Shown: positions 35,706 to 45,298, counted from the first letter of the stretch. The stretch is 64,000 bases of DNA from Sphingobacterium sp. SRCM116780 (GCF_021442025.1 NZ_CP090446.1:2790001-2854000), one strand, 5' to 3'. Notes: generated by a model from the letters alone, not told the origin. Program-made: numbers and translations.

Positions 35706-36399
35706 AATCATCCACGAATTCTTCTAATATTACTGGACTTTTATTAGATAATTGGGGTCTATTAATAAAATAGATAATTTTTCCGAATCTTTCATTTTTT
35801 GATAGCTGAATAAAATCAAACTCGCCAACTTGTGATTTTTCTAGTATATGAAGATTAAGCAAATTACAAAAGACATACTCATCACTTTCATTCATAATGT
35901 GGAAACCTTGATCTGGAGATTTCCCATCTCCTGAACTAGCTATTACCTTGATTAAACCAATAAGTGGTACCTGTAATTTTCTAACGAACGCATCATCTTG
36001 AAACTTATATGCTAATATATAGGCATTTTGTAGCGATCTCAAGTCAAGAGGATATTGATCTTTTGTTTTTAAATATGCTGTTTTAAAATCAGTATAATTC
36101 TCTGCAGTTACTTTTTGTGCTAATTTTTGAATGCTTTCATTTCCCTTGCTCAGTGGATTGTAATTATCCTGCAAACATTGTCCATAATAAATCACATAAT
36201 ACTGCTCTTCGGTTAAAGTCGAATCCATTTCCAAAAACCTTTTTAATAATTTGGGATAATGATTGTCAGATTGGTTATCTGAAATAACTTTTTTAATATC
36301 CGCATATACAGGAGCAAAGCTTTTCACAATTTGAGCTTGTACAGACACTGTAAAAACTACCATACAACTTAAAGAGGTAAAAATTTTATATAGATTCAT
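35704..36399 (-). CDS. DUF4919-like secreted protein
   Basis: A 231-aa exported protein with signal peptide MNLYKIFTSLSCMVVFTVSV-QA. The mature part begins IVKSFAPVYADIKKVIS and contains YPKLLKRFLEMDSTLTEEQYYVIYYG, the conserved block of DUF4919 (PF16266), then a helical domain and GFHIMNESDEYVF. I chose the ATG at 36399 because the longer frame adds hydrophobic residues before a complete signal peptide. Function unknown. The stop lies inside the bidirectional terminator. Confidence 0.78.
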   Translation of the reverse strand: MNLYKIFTSLSCMVVFTVSVQAQIVKSFAPVYADIKKVISDNQSDNHYPKLLKRFLEMDSTLTEEQYYVIYYGQCLQDNYNPLSKGNESIQKLAQKVTAENYTDFKTAYLKTKDQYPLDLRSLQNAYILAYKFQDDAFVRKLQVPLIGLIKVIASSGDGKSPDQGFHIMNESDEYVFCNLLNLHILEKSQVGEFDFIQLSKNERFGKIIYFINRPQLSNKSPVILEEFVDD

Positions 36400-36493
36400 T
36401 TGAATAAGAATAACGATAATCAATAATACCAAAATTTAACAGAATAAAAAAAGCAATAATAAATCATTATCTAGTGATAATGCTACAATAGCT

Positions 36494-36550
36494 TTATCCA
36501 GCGTCTTTCCAACATAGTTATTAACACAATGTGGATAACTATGTTAATAA
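36494..36550. other. Cluster of DnaA-box-like 9-mers
   Basis: TGTGGATAA at 36530-36538 is a perfect DnaA box (reverse of TTATCCACA). TTATTAACA at 36518-36526 and TGTTAATAA at 36542-36550 are two-mismatch variants placed 12 bases either side, and TTATCCAGC at 36494-36502 is a fourth partial match. CATAGTTATTAACA and TGTGGATAACTATG form a near-palindrome. The surrounding gap (36400-36674) is AT-rich and gene-free. Could be a DnaA-binding regulatory or titration site, or part of an origin. Confidence 0.4.
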
Positions 36551-36674
36551 TTGATTTCCTTCCTGTAGATAGAATTCTAAATATTTACGACCTATTCCCT
36601 TTCCTAACACCAAACCTATTTTTATTAGATTAAATTAGGCAAAGAAATCCTACAATTTTTCACTAGATTTAGTA

Positions 36675-37661
36675 ATGAAAAAAATTAATCGCGAAGATAT
36701 ATATATGACAAGCAAACATAGTGATTTGTCTAAGGAGGAAATAGGATACCTTTTAGAACAAAATAGCTATGCAGATAAGAAAGATTGGCAAAAATTCATC
36801 AATCTATTTGTGCTGACCTTAGGTATAGGATTTGTCACAACCGGTATCGTATTCTTCTTTGCATACAATTGGGCAGAGCTAAACAAGTTTCTTAAAATTG
36901 GTATTATCGGTATCCTACTTATTGCAACCACCGCAGGTAGTCTACTCGTAAAAAAGGAAGTTTATAAAAACTTAATCCTCACTGCAGCAGCTATGCTTGT
37001 TGGTGTATTATTTGCCGTATTTGGTCAAATTTACCAGACAGGTGCCAATGCTTATGACTTCTTTCTTGCTTGGACGTTGTTTATAACGCTGTGGGTAATC
37101 ATTGCAAATTTTTACCCTCTTTGGTTATTATACTTACTCCTGATCAATACCACCATTGTGCTGTATAATGAACAAGTATTGACCAATCTGAATGATGTAG
37201 GTATCGTCACGTTACTTTTTTTCATCAATGGCTTGACACTCATTTTATTGCTACTCATTAATGAACGTCGAAAAACCTTGATTCCGTTATGGTTCAGAAA
37301 CACATTAGCACTTGCCGTAACAACGATGTCCACCTTAGGTATTTGCTATTTCATATTTGATGATTACACTATTTCTGGCATATTATTAATTATTGGCACT
37401 CTCTGTTACTATCTATATGCGATCAAATATGCACTATCGAATAAAAGTATATTTTTGATTGCCTCAGTATCCTTTAGTGTCATGATCATTTTCTGTGCGT
37501 TATTGATAAAGGCATTTGAAGATGAAGCCGTTTTGTTTATCATCAGCCTTTTCGTACTCGTTGCAGTTACAGCTATTATTAAACTATTGTTGAATCTCCA
37601 AAAAAAATGGAACAATGAAATTAGCATCAGCACACCACCCACAAATCATGATGTATATTAA
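36675..37661 (+). CDS. DUF2157 membrane protein
   Basis: A 328-aa protein with an N-terminal soluble segment (LSKEEIGYLLEQNSYADKKDW) followed by about ten membrane helices. The pattern of helix one, VFFFAYNWAELNKFLKIGIIG, and GVLFAVFGQIYQTGANAYDFFLAWTLF is the core of DUF2157. It is the first gene of a three-gene set with DUF4401 and GDYXXLXY proteins, an association that recurs widely in bacteria, but the function is not established. An alternative start is the Met at codon 11. Confidence 0.9.
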   Translation: MKKINREDIYMTSKHSDLSKEEIGYLLEQNSYADKKDWQKFINLFVLTLGIGFVTTGIVFFFAYNWAELNKFLKIGIIGILLIATTAGSLLVKKEVYKNLILTAAAMLVGVLFAVFGQIYQTGANAYDFFLAWTLFITLWVIIANFYPLWLLYLLLINTTIVLYNEQVLTNLNDVGIVTLLFFINGLTLILLLLINERRKTLIPLWFRNTLALAVTTMSTLGICYFIFDDYTISGILLIIGTLCYYLYAIKYALSNKSIFLIASVSFSVMIIFCALLIKAFEDEAVLFIISLFVLVAVTAIIKLLLNLQKKWNNEISISTPPTNHDVY

Positions 37662-37699
37662 TTGTTTATGCTAGCTTCATTACTGTTAAAAATTATTTT

Positions 37700-38794
37700 A
37701 TGAAAACGAACGAAGAGATACAACACATAATAGCGGAAGTCAGCAAAGCTCGTCCTACAGCTATTCAAATAAATACAGAAAAAATAGTGGAAGAATATAG
37801 ATTCTTATCCACAAACAAATCCAATATCGCCATAAAAGTATTGTCTATAGTCGGCGTCATCCTAAGTGTTTTCGCTTTTATTGCAGCTTTATATTTTCTA
37901 CATCTATTGGATGAAAATATAAATTTACTTGTCTTTGGTTTCCTTTTACTGACCGTATCTATATTTTTTATAAAAAAATACAATACCATTATCATCGATA
38001 CATCCAGCTTAGCCTTATATGCTTTGGGAGGGTGGATGCTGATCTATGGTATGGACATGGACAATACGAATCTTATACTGATCATCGTCATAGCCATTAG
38101 CATCGGCACGTTATTGATCGTACAACGCTATCTGCTATCCCTGTTCAACATACTATGCATTCTAATTGGTATAATAGGCTTGCTGATCCATAACTTCGAA
38201 AACTATCTTTTACTCTCCATTATGGCGGCCTTAGTCGCTATTGGTCTTATCTATCTTTTATCCAATGAAGCAACAATCCTAGCGAAAAGAAATTTGATTA
38301 GTACCCTATATGATTCCTTGAGAGATGCATTTACACTTACCTCGATTGGGATTACCGGATATATTATTTCTTCATCACATCATTTATTCTTGAATAACAG
38401 TGAAACCAATTGGAAAAATGCCTTATATCTCCTATCCGTAGCATATGGTATCGGTGTCCTATTCATGATCTATAAAATCATGCATAAATTAAACGTTAAA
38501 AAATCAGTATTGATGTTGAGCATCTATGTGTTAAGTATATTGATTTTAGCACCTACCATCATCAATCCAGGCATATCAGGAAGTATATTACTCCTATTCA
38601 TCTGCTTTTATTATCAATATAAAATTGGCTTATCCCTAGCTATTATTGCATTCTTGTATTGTTTATGGCGATTTTACTATGACCTCAACTTCAGTTTACT
38701 GACAAAATCGATAGCGCTTATGCTTTCTGGTGTACTATTTTTAATCATATACTTCGTGATCAATATTAATAAATCTTCCAATGAAAAAATATAA
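37700..38794 (+). CDS. DUF4401 membrane protein
   Basis: A 364-aa protein with a soluble N-terminus (about residues 1-45) and about ten predicted membrane helices, matching DUF4401: VLSIVGVILSVFAFIAALYFL, ALYALGGWMLIYGM, ISIGTLLIVQRYLLS and SLAIIAFLYCLWRFYYDL. It begins 38 bases after the DUF2157 gene and overlaps the next gene by 14 bases, so the three are one operon. Function unknown. Confidence 0.87.
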   Translation: MKTNEEIQHIIAEVSKARPTAIQINTEKIVEEYRFLSTNKSNIAIKVLSIVGVILSVFAFIAALYFLHLLDENINLLVFGFLLLTVSIFFIKKYNTIIIDTSSLALYALGGWMLIYGMDMDNTNLILIIVIAISIGTLLIVQRYLLSLFNILCILIGIIGLLIHNFENYLLLSIMAALVAIGLIYLLSNEATILAKRNLISTLYDSLRDAFTLTSIGITGYIISSSHHLFLNNSETNWKNALYLLSVAYGIGVLFMIYKIMHKLNVKKSVLMLSIYVLSILILAPTIINPGISGSILLLFICFYYQYKIGLSLAIIAFLYCLWRFYYDLNFSLLTKSIALMLSGVLFLIIYFVININKSSNEKI

Positions 38795-39269
38795 AAACTG
38801 GATCATCATCGCCAATCTACTGATCATCATTGCTTATTTTAGCTTTACGATCGTTCAAAAAGAAAAAATCCTAAAAGATGGTCAAGTTATACTATTGCAA
38901 TTGGCACCTGTTGATCCAAGATCGCTGATGCAAGGAGATTACATGACATTGCGCTATGCACTTGCTCAAAAATTCACGTTGAACGATGTCTCCAGAAGAG
39001 GCTATTTAGTGGTCAAATTAAACCGTTCAGGAGTAGCCGAAGCACTTCGAATTCAATCCAACATGACACCTTTAAATAAAGAAGAAATAGTCATTAAATA
39101 TACCATGCCAAACAAGTATACACTCCTAATCGGTGCTGAATCTTACTTCTTTCAAGAAGGAGAAGCAGCGAAATATGACAAAGCAAAATTTGGAGGGATA
39201 CAGGTTGATGACAAAGGAAACAGCTTGCTGATCGGTCTTTACGATGAAAACAGGAAAATGATTAAATAA
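38781..39269 (+). CDS. GDYXXLXY domain protein
   Basis: A 162-aa protein with one N-terminal membrane helix (about residues 6-23) and the family's naming motif GDYMTLRY at about residues 52-59, within LAPVDPRSLMQGDYMTLRYALA. A second conserved block, TLLIGAESYFFQEGEA, follows. The soluble part is presumably extracytoplasmic. It completes the DUF2157-DUF4401-GDYXXLXY operon, overlapping the previous gene by 14 bases. Function not established. Confidence 0.9.
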   Translation: MKKYKNWIIIANLLIIIAYFSFTIVQKEKILKDGQVILLQLAPVDPRSLMQGDYMTLRYALAQKFTLNDVSRRGYLVVKLNRSGVAEALRIQSNMTPLNKEEIVIKYTMPNKYTLLIGAESYFFQEGEAAKYDKAKFGGIQVDDKGNSLLIGLYDENRKMIK

Positions 39270-39284
39270 CATATAGGTGTAAAG

Positions 39285-39322
39285 AAAAAGGCGATGAAAG
39301 TTAAACTTTCATCGCCTTTTTT
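39285..39322. terminator. Bidirectional terminator
   Basis: A 16-bp stem (AAAAAGGCGATGAAAG with CTTTCATCGCCTTTTT) with a small loop. It ends the DUF operon on the plus strand and the ATP synthase operon on the minus strand. Confidence 0.85.
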
Positions 39323-39342
39323 ATATGGATATGAATCTTTAT

Positions 39343-40236
39343 TTAGCCATTTGACAGTGCCGCTGCACCAGATACAATCTCCGTTAACTCTGTTGTAATA
39401 GCCGCCTGACGAGCTTGGTTGTAAGATAGTTTCAATGATTTTAACAAATCACCTGCATTATCCGTTGCTTTATCCATAGCTGTCATACGCGCTCCATGCT
39501 CAGAAGCATGGGAATCCAAAATAGCTTTGTATAATTGAATTTTAATCGCTTTTGGAATTAACTCCTCAATGATCTTCTCTTTAGAAGGTTCGATGATATA
39601 ATCCACTTCAGCTGTTTTTTCCTTAGTAGCTTGATGATCTTCAGAAGGAAGCAATGGCAATATTTGTTCAGAAGTTAAGATTTGTACCGCAGCATTTCTG
39701 AATTGGTTATAGACCACTTCCACACGATCAAAATTACCCACCTTAAACTGTTCCATCACAAATTCAGTGATTTTTGAAGTGTTCGCAAAGTTCAAGTCAG
39801 CAAATAACTCACTATGATTAGCAATTATGTTATATGCAGGTTTTTTAACATAAAAATCATACCCTTTTTTACCTACCGTAATAATGCTTACATCACCTTT
39901 ACGTAACTGATCAGCATACTTCTCAGCGACTAATTTATTCGCAGTTTTGATTGCGTTAGCATTGAAAGCACCAGCCAAACCTCTATTGGAAGAAACAACA
40001 ATAATCAACACTTTATTCGGTTCGCGATCTACCGTATAAGGAGAGTTACTACCTTCTACGCTTGCAGATACATTAGCCAAAATATCACGAAGTTTATTCG
40101 CATACGGACGCAATTGAATAATCGCATTAGTAGCACGTTTTAATTTCGCCGCAGATACCATTTTCATCGCTTTGGTGATCTGCTGAGTTGATGTTACCGA
40201 TGCAATACGGATTCTTACTTCTTTTAAATTTGCCAT
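39343..40236 (-). CDS. atpG: F1 ATP synthase subunit gamma
   Basis: A 297-aa central-stalk subunit. MANLKEVRIRIASVTSTQQITKAMKMVSAAKL is the conserved N-terminal helix, and the C-terminal helix has HGARMTAMDKATDNAGDLLKSLKLSYNQARQAAITTELTEIVSGAAAL. I chose the ATG at 40236; the longer frame extends through the intergenic GAGAT-repeat region. It is the last gene of the operon and is followed by a strong terminator; beta and epsilon (atpDC) are not here. Confidence 0.96.
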   Translation of the reverse strand: MANLKEVRIRIASVTSTQQITKAMKMVSAAKLKRATNAIIQLRPYANKLRDILANVSASVEGSNSPYTVDREPNKVLIIVVSSNRGLAGAFNANAIKTANKLVAEKYADQLRKGDVSIITVGKKGYDFYVKKPAYNIIANHSELFADLNFANTSKITEFVMEQFKVGNFDRVEVVYNQFRNAAVQILTSEQILPLLPSEDHQATKEKTAEVDYIIEPSKEKIIEELIPKAIKIQLYKAILDSHASEHGARMTAMDKATDNAGDLLKSLKLSYNQARQAAITTELTEIVSGAAALSNG

Positions 40237-40239
40237 ATC

Positions 40240-40352
40240 GAGATTGGAGATCAGAGATAGGAGACATGAGATTTGAGATATGAGATGCTGTATGGTTGAA
40301 TAAACGATACGCAATCTACTGCCTCTTATCTCAAATCTAATATCTCAAACCT
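40240..40352. repeat. Intergenic GAGATnn repeat with inverted copy
   Basis: The gap between atpA and atpG holds a tandem of GAGAT-type heptads (e.g. GAGATTTGAGATATGAGAT at about 40268-40286), and on its other side the inverted counterpart (CTTATCTCAAATCTAATATC at about 40324-40343). Together they make an imperfect palindrome able to form a long hairpin within the operon. It looks like a dispersed intergenic repeat family. Confidence 0.6.
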
Positions 40353-40355
40353 AAA

Positions 40356-41930
40356 TTAATATTTTGATGCTAAATCTTTAGCTACTGTTTCTAATACTGA
40401 AGTTAACTCATCAGAGAATTTATTGGCTTTAAAAGCAGCTAAAACTTCTGGATGACGTTGCTCTAACAACGTTAAGTATTCTTCTTCAAATTCTCTTACT
40501 TTATTTACTGGAACAGAACGGAATAAACCTTTTGTACCTGCATAAATAATAGCGACCTGTTTTTCAACAGATACCGGAGAATATTGTGCTTGTTTCAAGA
40601 TTTCAACGTTACGAATACCTTTGTCCAAAACACCTTTAGTTGCAGCATCTAAATCAGAACCAAATTTCGCGAAAGCCTCTAGCTCACGGTATTGTGCTTG
40701 GTCTAATTTCAATGTACCTGCTACTTTTTTCATCGGTTTGATTTGTGCATTACCACCCACACGTGATACCGAGATACCCACGTTGATCGCTGGACGAATA
40801 CCTGCGTTAAACAAGTTAGACTCCAAGAAAATCTGACCATCGGTAATGGAAATTACGTTTGTAGGGATATAAGCAGAAACGTCACCTGCTTGCGTCTCGA
40901 TGATAGGAAGAGCTGTTAATGAACCACCACCTTTTACTAAATGTCTGATCGACTCAGGAAGGTCATTCATATTTTTAGCAATCTCATCAGAAGCATTGAT
41001 TTTCGCAGCTCTTTCTAATAAACGACTGTGCAAATAGAATACGTCACCTGGGTATGCTTCACGTCCTGGAGGTCTTTTCAATAATAAAGACACCTCACGG
41101 TAAGCTACCGCTTGTTTTGATAAATCATCATATACGATCAATGCTGGACGACCAGTATCACGGAAAAACTCTCCGATAGCAGCTCCTGCCATTGGTGCGT
41201 AGAATTGTAATGGAGCTGGATCTGCAGCAGAAGCAGCAACTACAACAGTATAAGCCATAGCACCACGTTCTTCTAACGTACGAACGATATTCGCAACAGT
41301 AGAGTTCTTTTGACCAACAGCAACATAGATACAAAATACAGGTTCACCTGCATCATAAAATTCTTTTTGGTTTAAGATGGTATCGATACACACAGCAGTT
41401 TTACCTGTTTGACGGTCACCGATAACCAACTCACGTTGTCCACGACCAACTGGAATCATCGCATCGATCGCTTTGATACCTGTTTGTAATGGCTCCGTTA
41501 CGGGTTGACGGAACAAGACACCTGGAGCTTTACGCTCGATAGGCATTTCGTATGTCTCACCAGTGATAGGTCCTTTACCATCAATTGGCTGACCCAATGT
41601 ATTCACAACACGACCACACATACCTTCACCTACTTTAATAGATGCGATACGGTTGGTACGTTTGATGGTATCACCTTCTTTCACGATATCGGAAGGGCCT
41701 AAAAGTACAACACCAACGTTATCTTCTTCTAAGTTTAATACGATACCTTGTAATCCGTTATCAAATTCAACCAATTCACCGGACTGAACTTTAGTTAAGC
41801 CGTAAATACGAGCAATACCGTCACCAATACTTAGTACGGTACCAACTTCCTCTAGTTCGGCTTCTGATTTAAAGCCCGACAATTGTTCTCTTAAAACTGC
41901 CGAAACTTCATCTGGTCTTACCTCTATCAT
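40356..41930 (-). CDS. atpA: F1 ATP synthase subunit alpha
   Basis: A 524-aa non-catalytic nucleotide-binding subunit. The P-loop GDRQTGKT lies near residue 170, followed by [21 protein letters not shown] and the signature [14 protein letters not shown]. The N-terminal [20 protein letters not shown] segment binds delta. Length is normal. A 113-base repeat-containing gap separates it from atpG; atpH lies 49 bases upstream. Confidence 0.98.
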   Translation of the reverse strand: MIEVRPDEVSAVLREQLSGFKSEAELEEVGTVLSIGDGIARIYGLTKVQSGELVEFDNGLQGIVLNLEEDNVGVVLLGPSDIVKEGDTIKRTNRIASIKVGEGMCGRVVNTLGQPIDGKGPITGETYEMPIERKAPGVLFRQPVTEPLQTGIKAIDAMIPVGRGQRELVIGDRQTGKTAVCIDTILNQKEFYDAGEPVFCIYVAVGQKNSTVANIVRTLEERGAMAYTVVVAASAADPAPLQFYAPMAGAAIGEFFRDTGRPALIVYDDLSKQAVAYREVSLLLKRPPGREAYPGDVFYLHSRLLERAAKINASDEIAKNMNDLPESIRHLVKGGGSLTALPIIETQAGDVSAYIPTNVISITDGQIFLESNLFNAGIRPAINVGISVSRVGGNAQIKPMKKVAGTLKLDQAQYRELEAFAKFGSDLDAATKGVLDKGIRNVEILKQAQYSPVSVEKQVAIIYAGTKGLFRSVPVNKVREFEEEYLTLLEQRHPEVLAAFKANKFSDELTSVLETVAKDLASKY

Positions 41931-41979
41931 TGTTATTATTATAAGGGGTTTTTGATTTTGTTAAATGCTAAAATCAACG

Positions 41980-42525
41980 TTATACACGTTGACCTTCAAA
42001 ATATCTTTCTAATCTGTTTAATTTACCTGCAATGCTTGCATCATATTGTTTATTACCAATAGTGATTACAAAACCGCCGATCAGACTTTGATCAACTTTA
42101 TTGGTAATGACTACCTGTGCATTGATTTGATTGGCAATCGTTGCTTTCAATTCTGATAAATTAGTATCAGAAAGTGGTGCTGCAGATGTTACTGTAGCCT
42201 TTACAATTCCTTTTACCTCATTGTACTCACGAACAAACTCATGAGCAGCAGCTTCAATAACTTCAGCACGACCTTTCGTGATCATGATGTTAAAGAATGA
42301 TAAGATAGCAGGATTGATTTTATCTTTAAATAATGCCGCTAAGATATTTACTTTCTTATCCAATTTAACAATCGGATTAGACAATACTGCACGTAGCTCA
42401 GGGTTAGCTTTCAAAACAGCGATAAATTGATCCATATCGGTTTTGATAGCGTCCAAACTACCTTGTTCTTTTCCTAAATCAATTAATGATTTGGCGTATC
42501 TTGATGCTACTTTAAATACTGACAT
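41980..42525 (-). CDS. atpH: F1 ATP synthase subunit delta
   Basis: A 181-aa peripheral-stalk subunit. It begins VASRYAKSLIDLGKEQGSLDAIKTDM and ends with the conserved region VDQSLIGGFVITIGNKQYDASIAGKLNRLERYF. The helical N-terminal domain contacts alpha and the C-terminal part contacts b. It lies between atpF (32-base gap) and atpA. Confidence 0.95.
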   Translation of the reverse strand: MSVFKVASRYAKSLIDLGKEQGSLDAIKTDMDQFIAVLKANPELRAVLSNPIVKLDKKVNILAALFKDKINPAILSFFNIMITKGRAEVIEAAAHEFVREYNEVKGIVKATVTSAAPLSDTNLSELKATIANQINAQVVITNKVDQSLIGGFVITIGNKQYDASIAGKLNRLERYFEGQRV

Positions 42526-42557
42526 ACTTCTTTAAATGATAAAATTTGAATGACCAA

Positions 42558-43058
42558 TTAGTTAACTTTCACGTCTTTAAGCAAATCTGCTACTAATGCT
42601 TCTTGCTTATTTTGGTCTTCAAATTCCTTACTTAATACTTTACGCGCAATATCCAATGCTAAAGTAGAAACTTGACTTTTTACTTCTGCCATCGCTTTAT
42701 TCTTTTGCTCGTTGATTTCGATTGATGCCTGCGCAATCATTTTTGCACCTTCTGCATGTGCATGATTTTTAGCTTCAGCAACAATTTTATCTTTCATTTC
42801 TTTTGCTTCTTTCAAGATTAAATCACGCTCTACTCTCGCTTCTTTTAATAATGCCTCATTTTCGTTTGTCAAACGAGCCATTTCTAATTTCGCTTTCTCT
42901 GCAGCATCTAATGCATCAGAAATACCTTGCTCACGCTCAGCTAATGCATTTACAATTGGTTTCCAAGCAAATTTACCTAATAAAAAGATAATGATTACTA
43001 AGATAATGACTTGCCAGAAAAACAAACCAAATGAAAACTGTTCTATTAATTTCTCCAT
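42558..43058 (-). CDS. atpF: F0 ATP synthase subunit b
   Basis: A 166-aa subunit with one N-terminal membrane helix (about residues 8-28, FGLFFWQVIILVIIIFLLGKFAWKPI) and a long charged helix that dimerises into the peripheral stalk (LAEREQGISDALDAAEKAK onward). The WKPI junction after the helix is typical. It lies 91 bases after atpE in transcription order. Confidence 0.95.
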   Translation of the reverse strand: MEKLIEQFSFGLFFWQVIILVIIIFLLGKFAWKPIVNALAEREQGISDALDAAEKAKLEMARLTNENEALLKEARVERDLILKEAKEMKDKIVAEAKNHAHAEGAKMIAQASIEINEQKNKAMAEVKSQVSTLALDIARKVLSKEFEDQNKQEALVADLLKDVKVN

Positions 43059-43149
43059 TATGAATGATAATATTTTTTGTATTTCGTCTAATTGAAAGTA
43101 TTATTTACGACCAACCGTCGCAAATAATACTTTTAAATTCATTGGGTGA

Positions 43150-43338
43150 TTATTTACCTAACAATAACGCACCGAAAGCTAAACCTTCTAATAAGGCTCC
43201 GATAATGATCATCGCAGTTTGGATTTTACTAGCTGCTTCTGGTTGACGAGCGATTGCTTCCATTGCTGACCCACCGATTTTACCTAGACCTAATCCTGCT
43301 CCGATAACGATTAAACCTGCTCCAATTAAATTGTACAT
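43150..43338 (-). CDS. atpE: F0 ATP synthase subunit c
   Basis: A 62-aa hairpin of two membrane helices with the conserved RQP loop (residues 31-33). The ion-binding carboxylate is Glu51 in GALLEGLAFG. There is no Gln in the first helix and no Ser/Thr after the Glu, so the Na+-binding signature is absent and proton coupling is likely. The protein is shorter than the usual 70-80 aa, lacking an N-terminal extension. Confidence 0.95.
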   Translation of the reverse strand: MYNLIGAGLIVIGAGLGLGKIGGSAMEAIARQPEAASKIQTAMIIIGALLEGLAFGALLLGK

Positions 43339-43376
43339 AATAAATGATTTAAATATAATTAAACAAAAAATTTCTT

Positions 43377-44582
43377 TTAGTGATGTGCTTCATTATGTTC
43401 CTCAACCGCCATACCAATGAAAAGGGATGACATCATCGTGAAAATAAATGCTTGCAAAAACGCAACTAATAATTCAATAACCATCAGGAAGGTTGTCAAT
43501 AACATCGACACACCAATACTTCCTCCTAATGTTAACTGATTTTGCAATAGATAAACAACAGCAATCAATCCCATGATAACCGTGTGACCCGCTGTAATAT
43601 TGGCAAATAAACGAACCATTAAAGAGAATGGTTTAGTAAACATACCTAAAACTTCAATTGGTGCCAACACTACTTTAAAAGGAACCGGTACACCTGGCAT
43701 CCAAAAAATATGTTTCCAATAATCTTTATTCGCTTTAATATTGACGAATAAAAATGTAAAGATTGCTAAACAAAAGGTAATCGTGATATTACCGGTAACA
43801 TTGAATCCCAGTGGAGTCAACCCTAATAAGTTTAATACCAGAATTAAGAAGAATACCGACAATAGATAAGGCATAAATTCTTTATAACGATGACCAATAT
43901 TTGGGATAGCCATCTCATCACGAACATACAAGACCAATGGTTCTAAAACTCGGCCTACCCCTTTTGGTAAATTATTAGCCCCTTTTTTATACGTATTTGC
44001 TAAACTGATAAAACCCCAGAATAACAAAATAGCTGTTAAAATTAATCCCAAAACATTTTTGGTAATGGAGAAATCCAATGCTTTTGCATTTGTAGGATGA
44101 AAATCATGTGCTTCATGAAGTTCGTGAGAGTTGATTTTGTAAGATGCTTCAAACTCTTGATTTTGCTCCTTACCGTTAGCATCTTTTAGCGTGATATATT
44201 TTCCGGTCTCATCTTTATGATACTCATATCCATTCAACGTACCTTCAGCATCTGTTTTATAAATTTTACCGTGGTGTAAAGCATAGTACTGACCATCTTT
44301 TTCAACAACGGCATGACCATGATCAAACGCTCCTGATAAAAATACTTTCAAACCTCCATCGATTAAGATAACAGGTAACGAGAATCCATACGTTTTACCC
44401 GCTTCTTTATCTGTATACAAAGAGAAGTAATGATCATCTTGCAAGTGATGCTCAATGTATGACTTGATCTCTTTGTCTTGAGAATCAGGCGCTACGCTTG
44501 CTTCATTAGCCTTAGCCAAAAATGGATTAACAGCAAATAAAATCACTGTAAAAAAAAGAAATGCTTTCTTAACGCTCCCCAT
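43377..44582 (-). CDS. atpB: F0 ATP synthase subunit a
   Basis: A 401-aa subunit. The C-terminal 220 residues are the membrane core, with the essential Arg in SLMVRLFANITAGH and the partner residues in FLQAFIFTMMSSLFIGMAV. It carries a long N-terminal extension: a signal peptide (residues 1-25, FLAKANE) and about 140 periplasmic residues with DHGHAVVEKDGQYYALHHGK. Such extensions are usual in Bacteroidota AtpB but have no defined function. It is followed by atpE after 38 bases. Confidence 0.95.
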   Translation of the reverse strand: MGSVKKAFLFFTVILFAVNPFLAKANEASVAPDSQDKEIKSYIEHHLQDDHYFSLYTDKEAGKTYGFSLPVILIDGGLKVFLSGAFDHGHAVVEKDGQYYALHHGKIYKTDAEGTLNGYEYHKDETGKYITLKDANGKEQNQEFEASYKINSHELHEAHDFHPTNAKALDFSITKNVLGLILTAILLFWGFISLANTYKKGANNLPKGVGRVLEPLVLYVRDEMAIPNIGHRYKEFMPYLLSVFFLILVLNLLGLTPLGFNVTGNITITFCLAIFTFLFVNIKANKDYWKHIFWMPGVPVPFKVVLAPIEVLGMFTKPFSLMVRLFANITAGHTVIMGLIAVVYLLQNQLTLGGSIGVSMLLTTFLMVIELLVAFLQAFIFTMMSSLFIGMAVEEHNEAHH

Positions 44583-44652
44583 GTTCTGTTTTTATTTTTG
44601 CGCAAAAATACAATATTATTTGTCAAGTTTTGCGATTAATTTAAACTTTTTA

Positions 44653-45063
44653 TTAAAACAACTTTTTGGTTGATTCTACTTCTTTATTAATGACCTTAAA
44701 AGCCACAAATACGTCGAAAAATAAGAATAGAAAAAACACAATTAAAAAATTATACTCGAAAATATCATCCAACGAATAGTTAAATCCATTTTTAAAAAAA
44801 AGATAACTCGCTGCCGCTTTTAGTGTAATTAATCCCAAAAAAATAAAACCTATGTTTTTAGGCATCACTGCGTCTGTAGCCAGTACGATGATCAGAATAA
44901 TTAAAGATGCTATCGCTTCAAATAAATACAAACTATATAATTGAAATCCTGTAAGACTTTTAAAATCCTCCATTCCGAATGATGGTAAAGCGAAATAATG
45001 ACCTCCAAATAGGATAATAGTGAAAATTAAAAGTATTGCAATAAATTTTATATAATTATTCAT
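44653..45063 (-). CDS. AtpI-like membrane protein of the ATP synthase operon
   Basis: A 136-aa protein with four predicted membrane helices (about residues 5-22, 42-62, 70-90, 104-125). Position between atpZ and atpB, and topology, match the poorly conserved AtpI-type assembly or ion-supply factor of F0 operons. Sequence similarity is too weak to see a diagnostic motif. It overlaps the atpZ gene by 8 bases, so it is in the operon. Confidence 0.7.
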   Translation of the reverse strand: MNNYIKFIAILLIFTIILFGGHYFALPSFGMEDFKSLTGFQLYSLYLFEAIASLIILIIVLATDAVMPKNIGFIFLGLITLKAAASYLFFKNGFNYSLDDIFEYNFLIVFFLFLFFDVFVAFKVINKEVESTKKLF

Positions 45064-45277
45064 CTCTATTCAATCGATTAGCTTCTCGTATAAAATGGTA
45101 TAGTGAGGCGAAAATACCAATAAAAGTACAGACTTTCATGGCAACATCATTAGAAAAATGATATTTCTCATCCAACCATGTCCCTAATAGATACATCAAA
45201 TAAATCGTGGCTCCCATTTGCACAGGCAATGAGACAAAAACCATCCATTTATTGGGATTCTTATTAGACTTTCCCAT
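45056..45277 (-). CDS. atpZ: AtpZ/AtpI family protein
   Basis: A 73-aa protein with two membrane helices forming a hairpin: WMVFVSLPVQMGATIYLMYLLGTWLDEKYH and AMKVCTFIGIFASLYHFIREANRLN. The GTWLD turn and closing FxxxREANR are the PF09527 signature. AtpZ and AtpI are thought to support c-ring assembly or Mg2+/Ca2+ supply to the ATP synthase. It is the first gene of the operon, 22 bases after an exact -7 element. Confidence 0.88.
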   Translation of the reverse strand: MGKSNKNPNKWMVFVSLPVQMGATIYLMYLLGTWLDEKYHFSNDVAMKVCTFIGIFASLYHFIREANRLNRDE

Positions 45278-45298
45278 GGCTATTTATAGCTAATGTTA

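Noticed and set aside
43150..43338. Sodium-coupled ATP synthase
   Set aside because: Subunit c lacks the helix-1 Gln and the Ser/Thr after the essential Glu51 expected for sodium binding.
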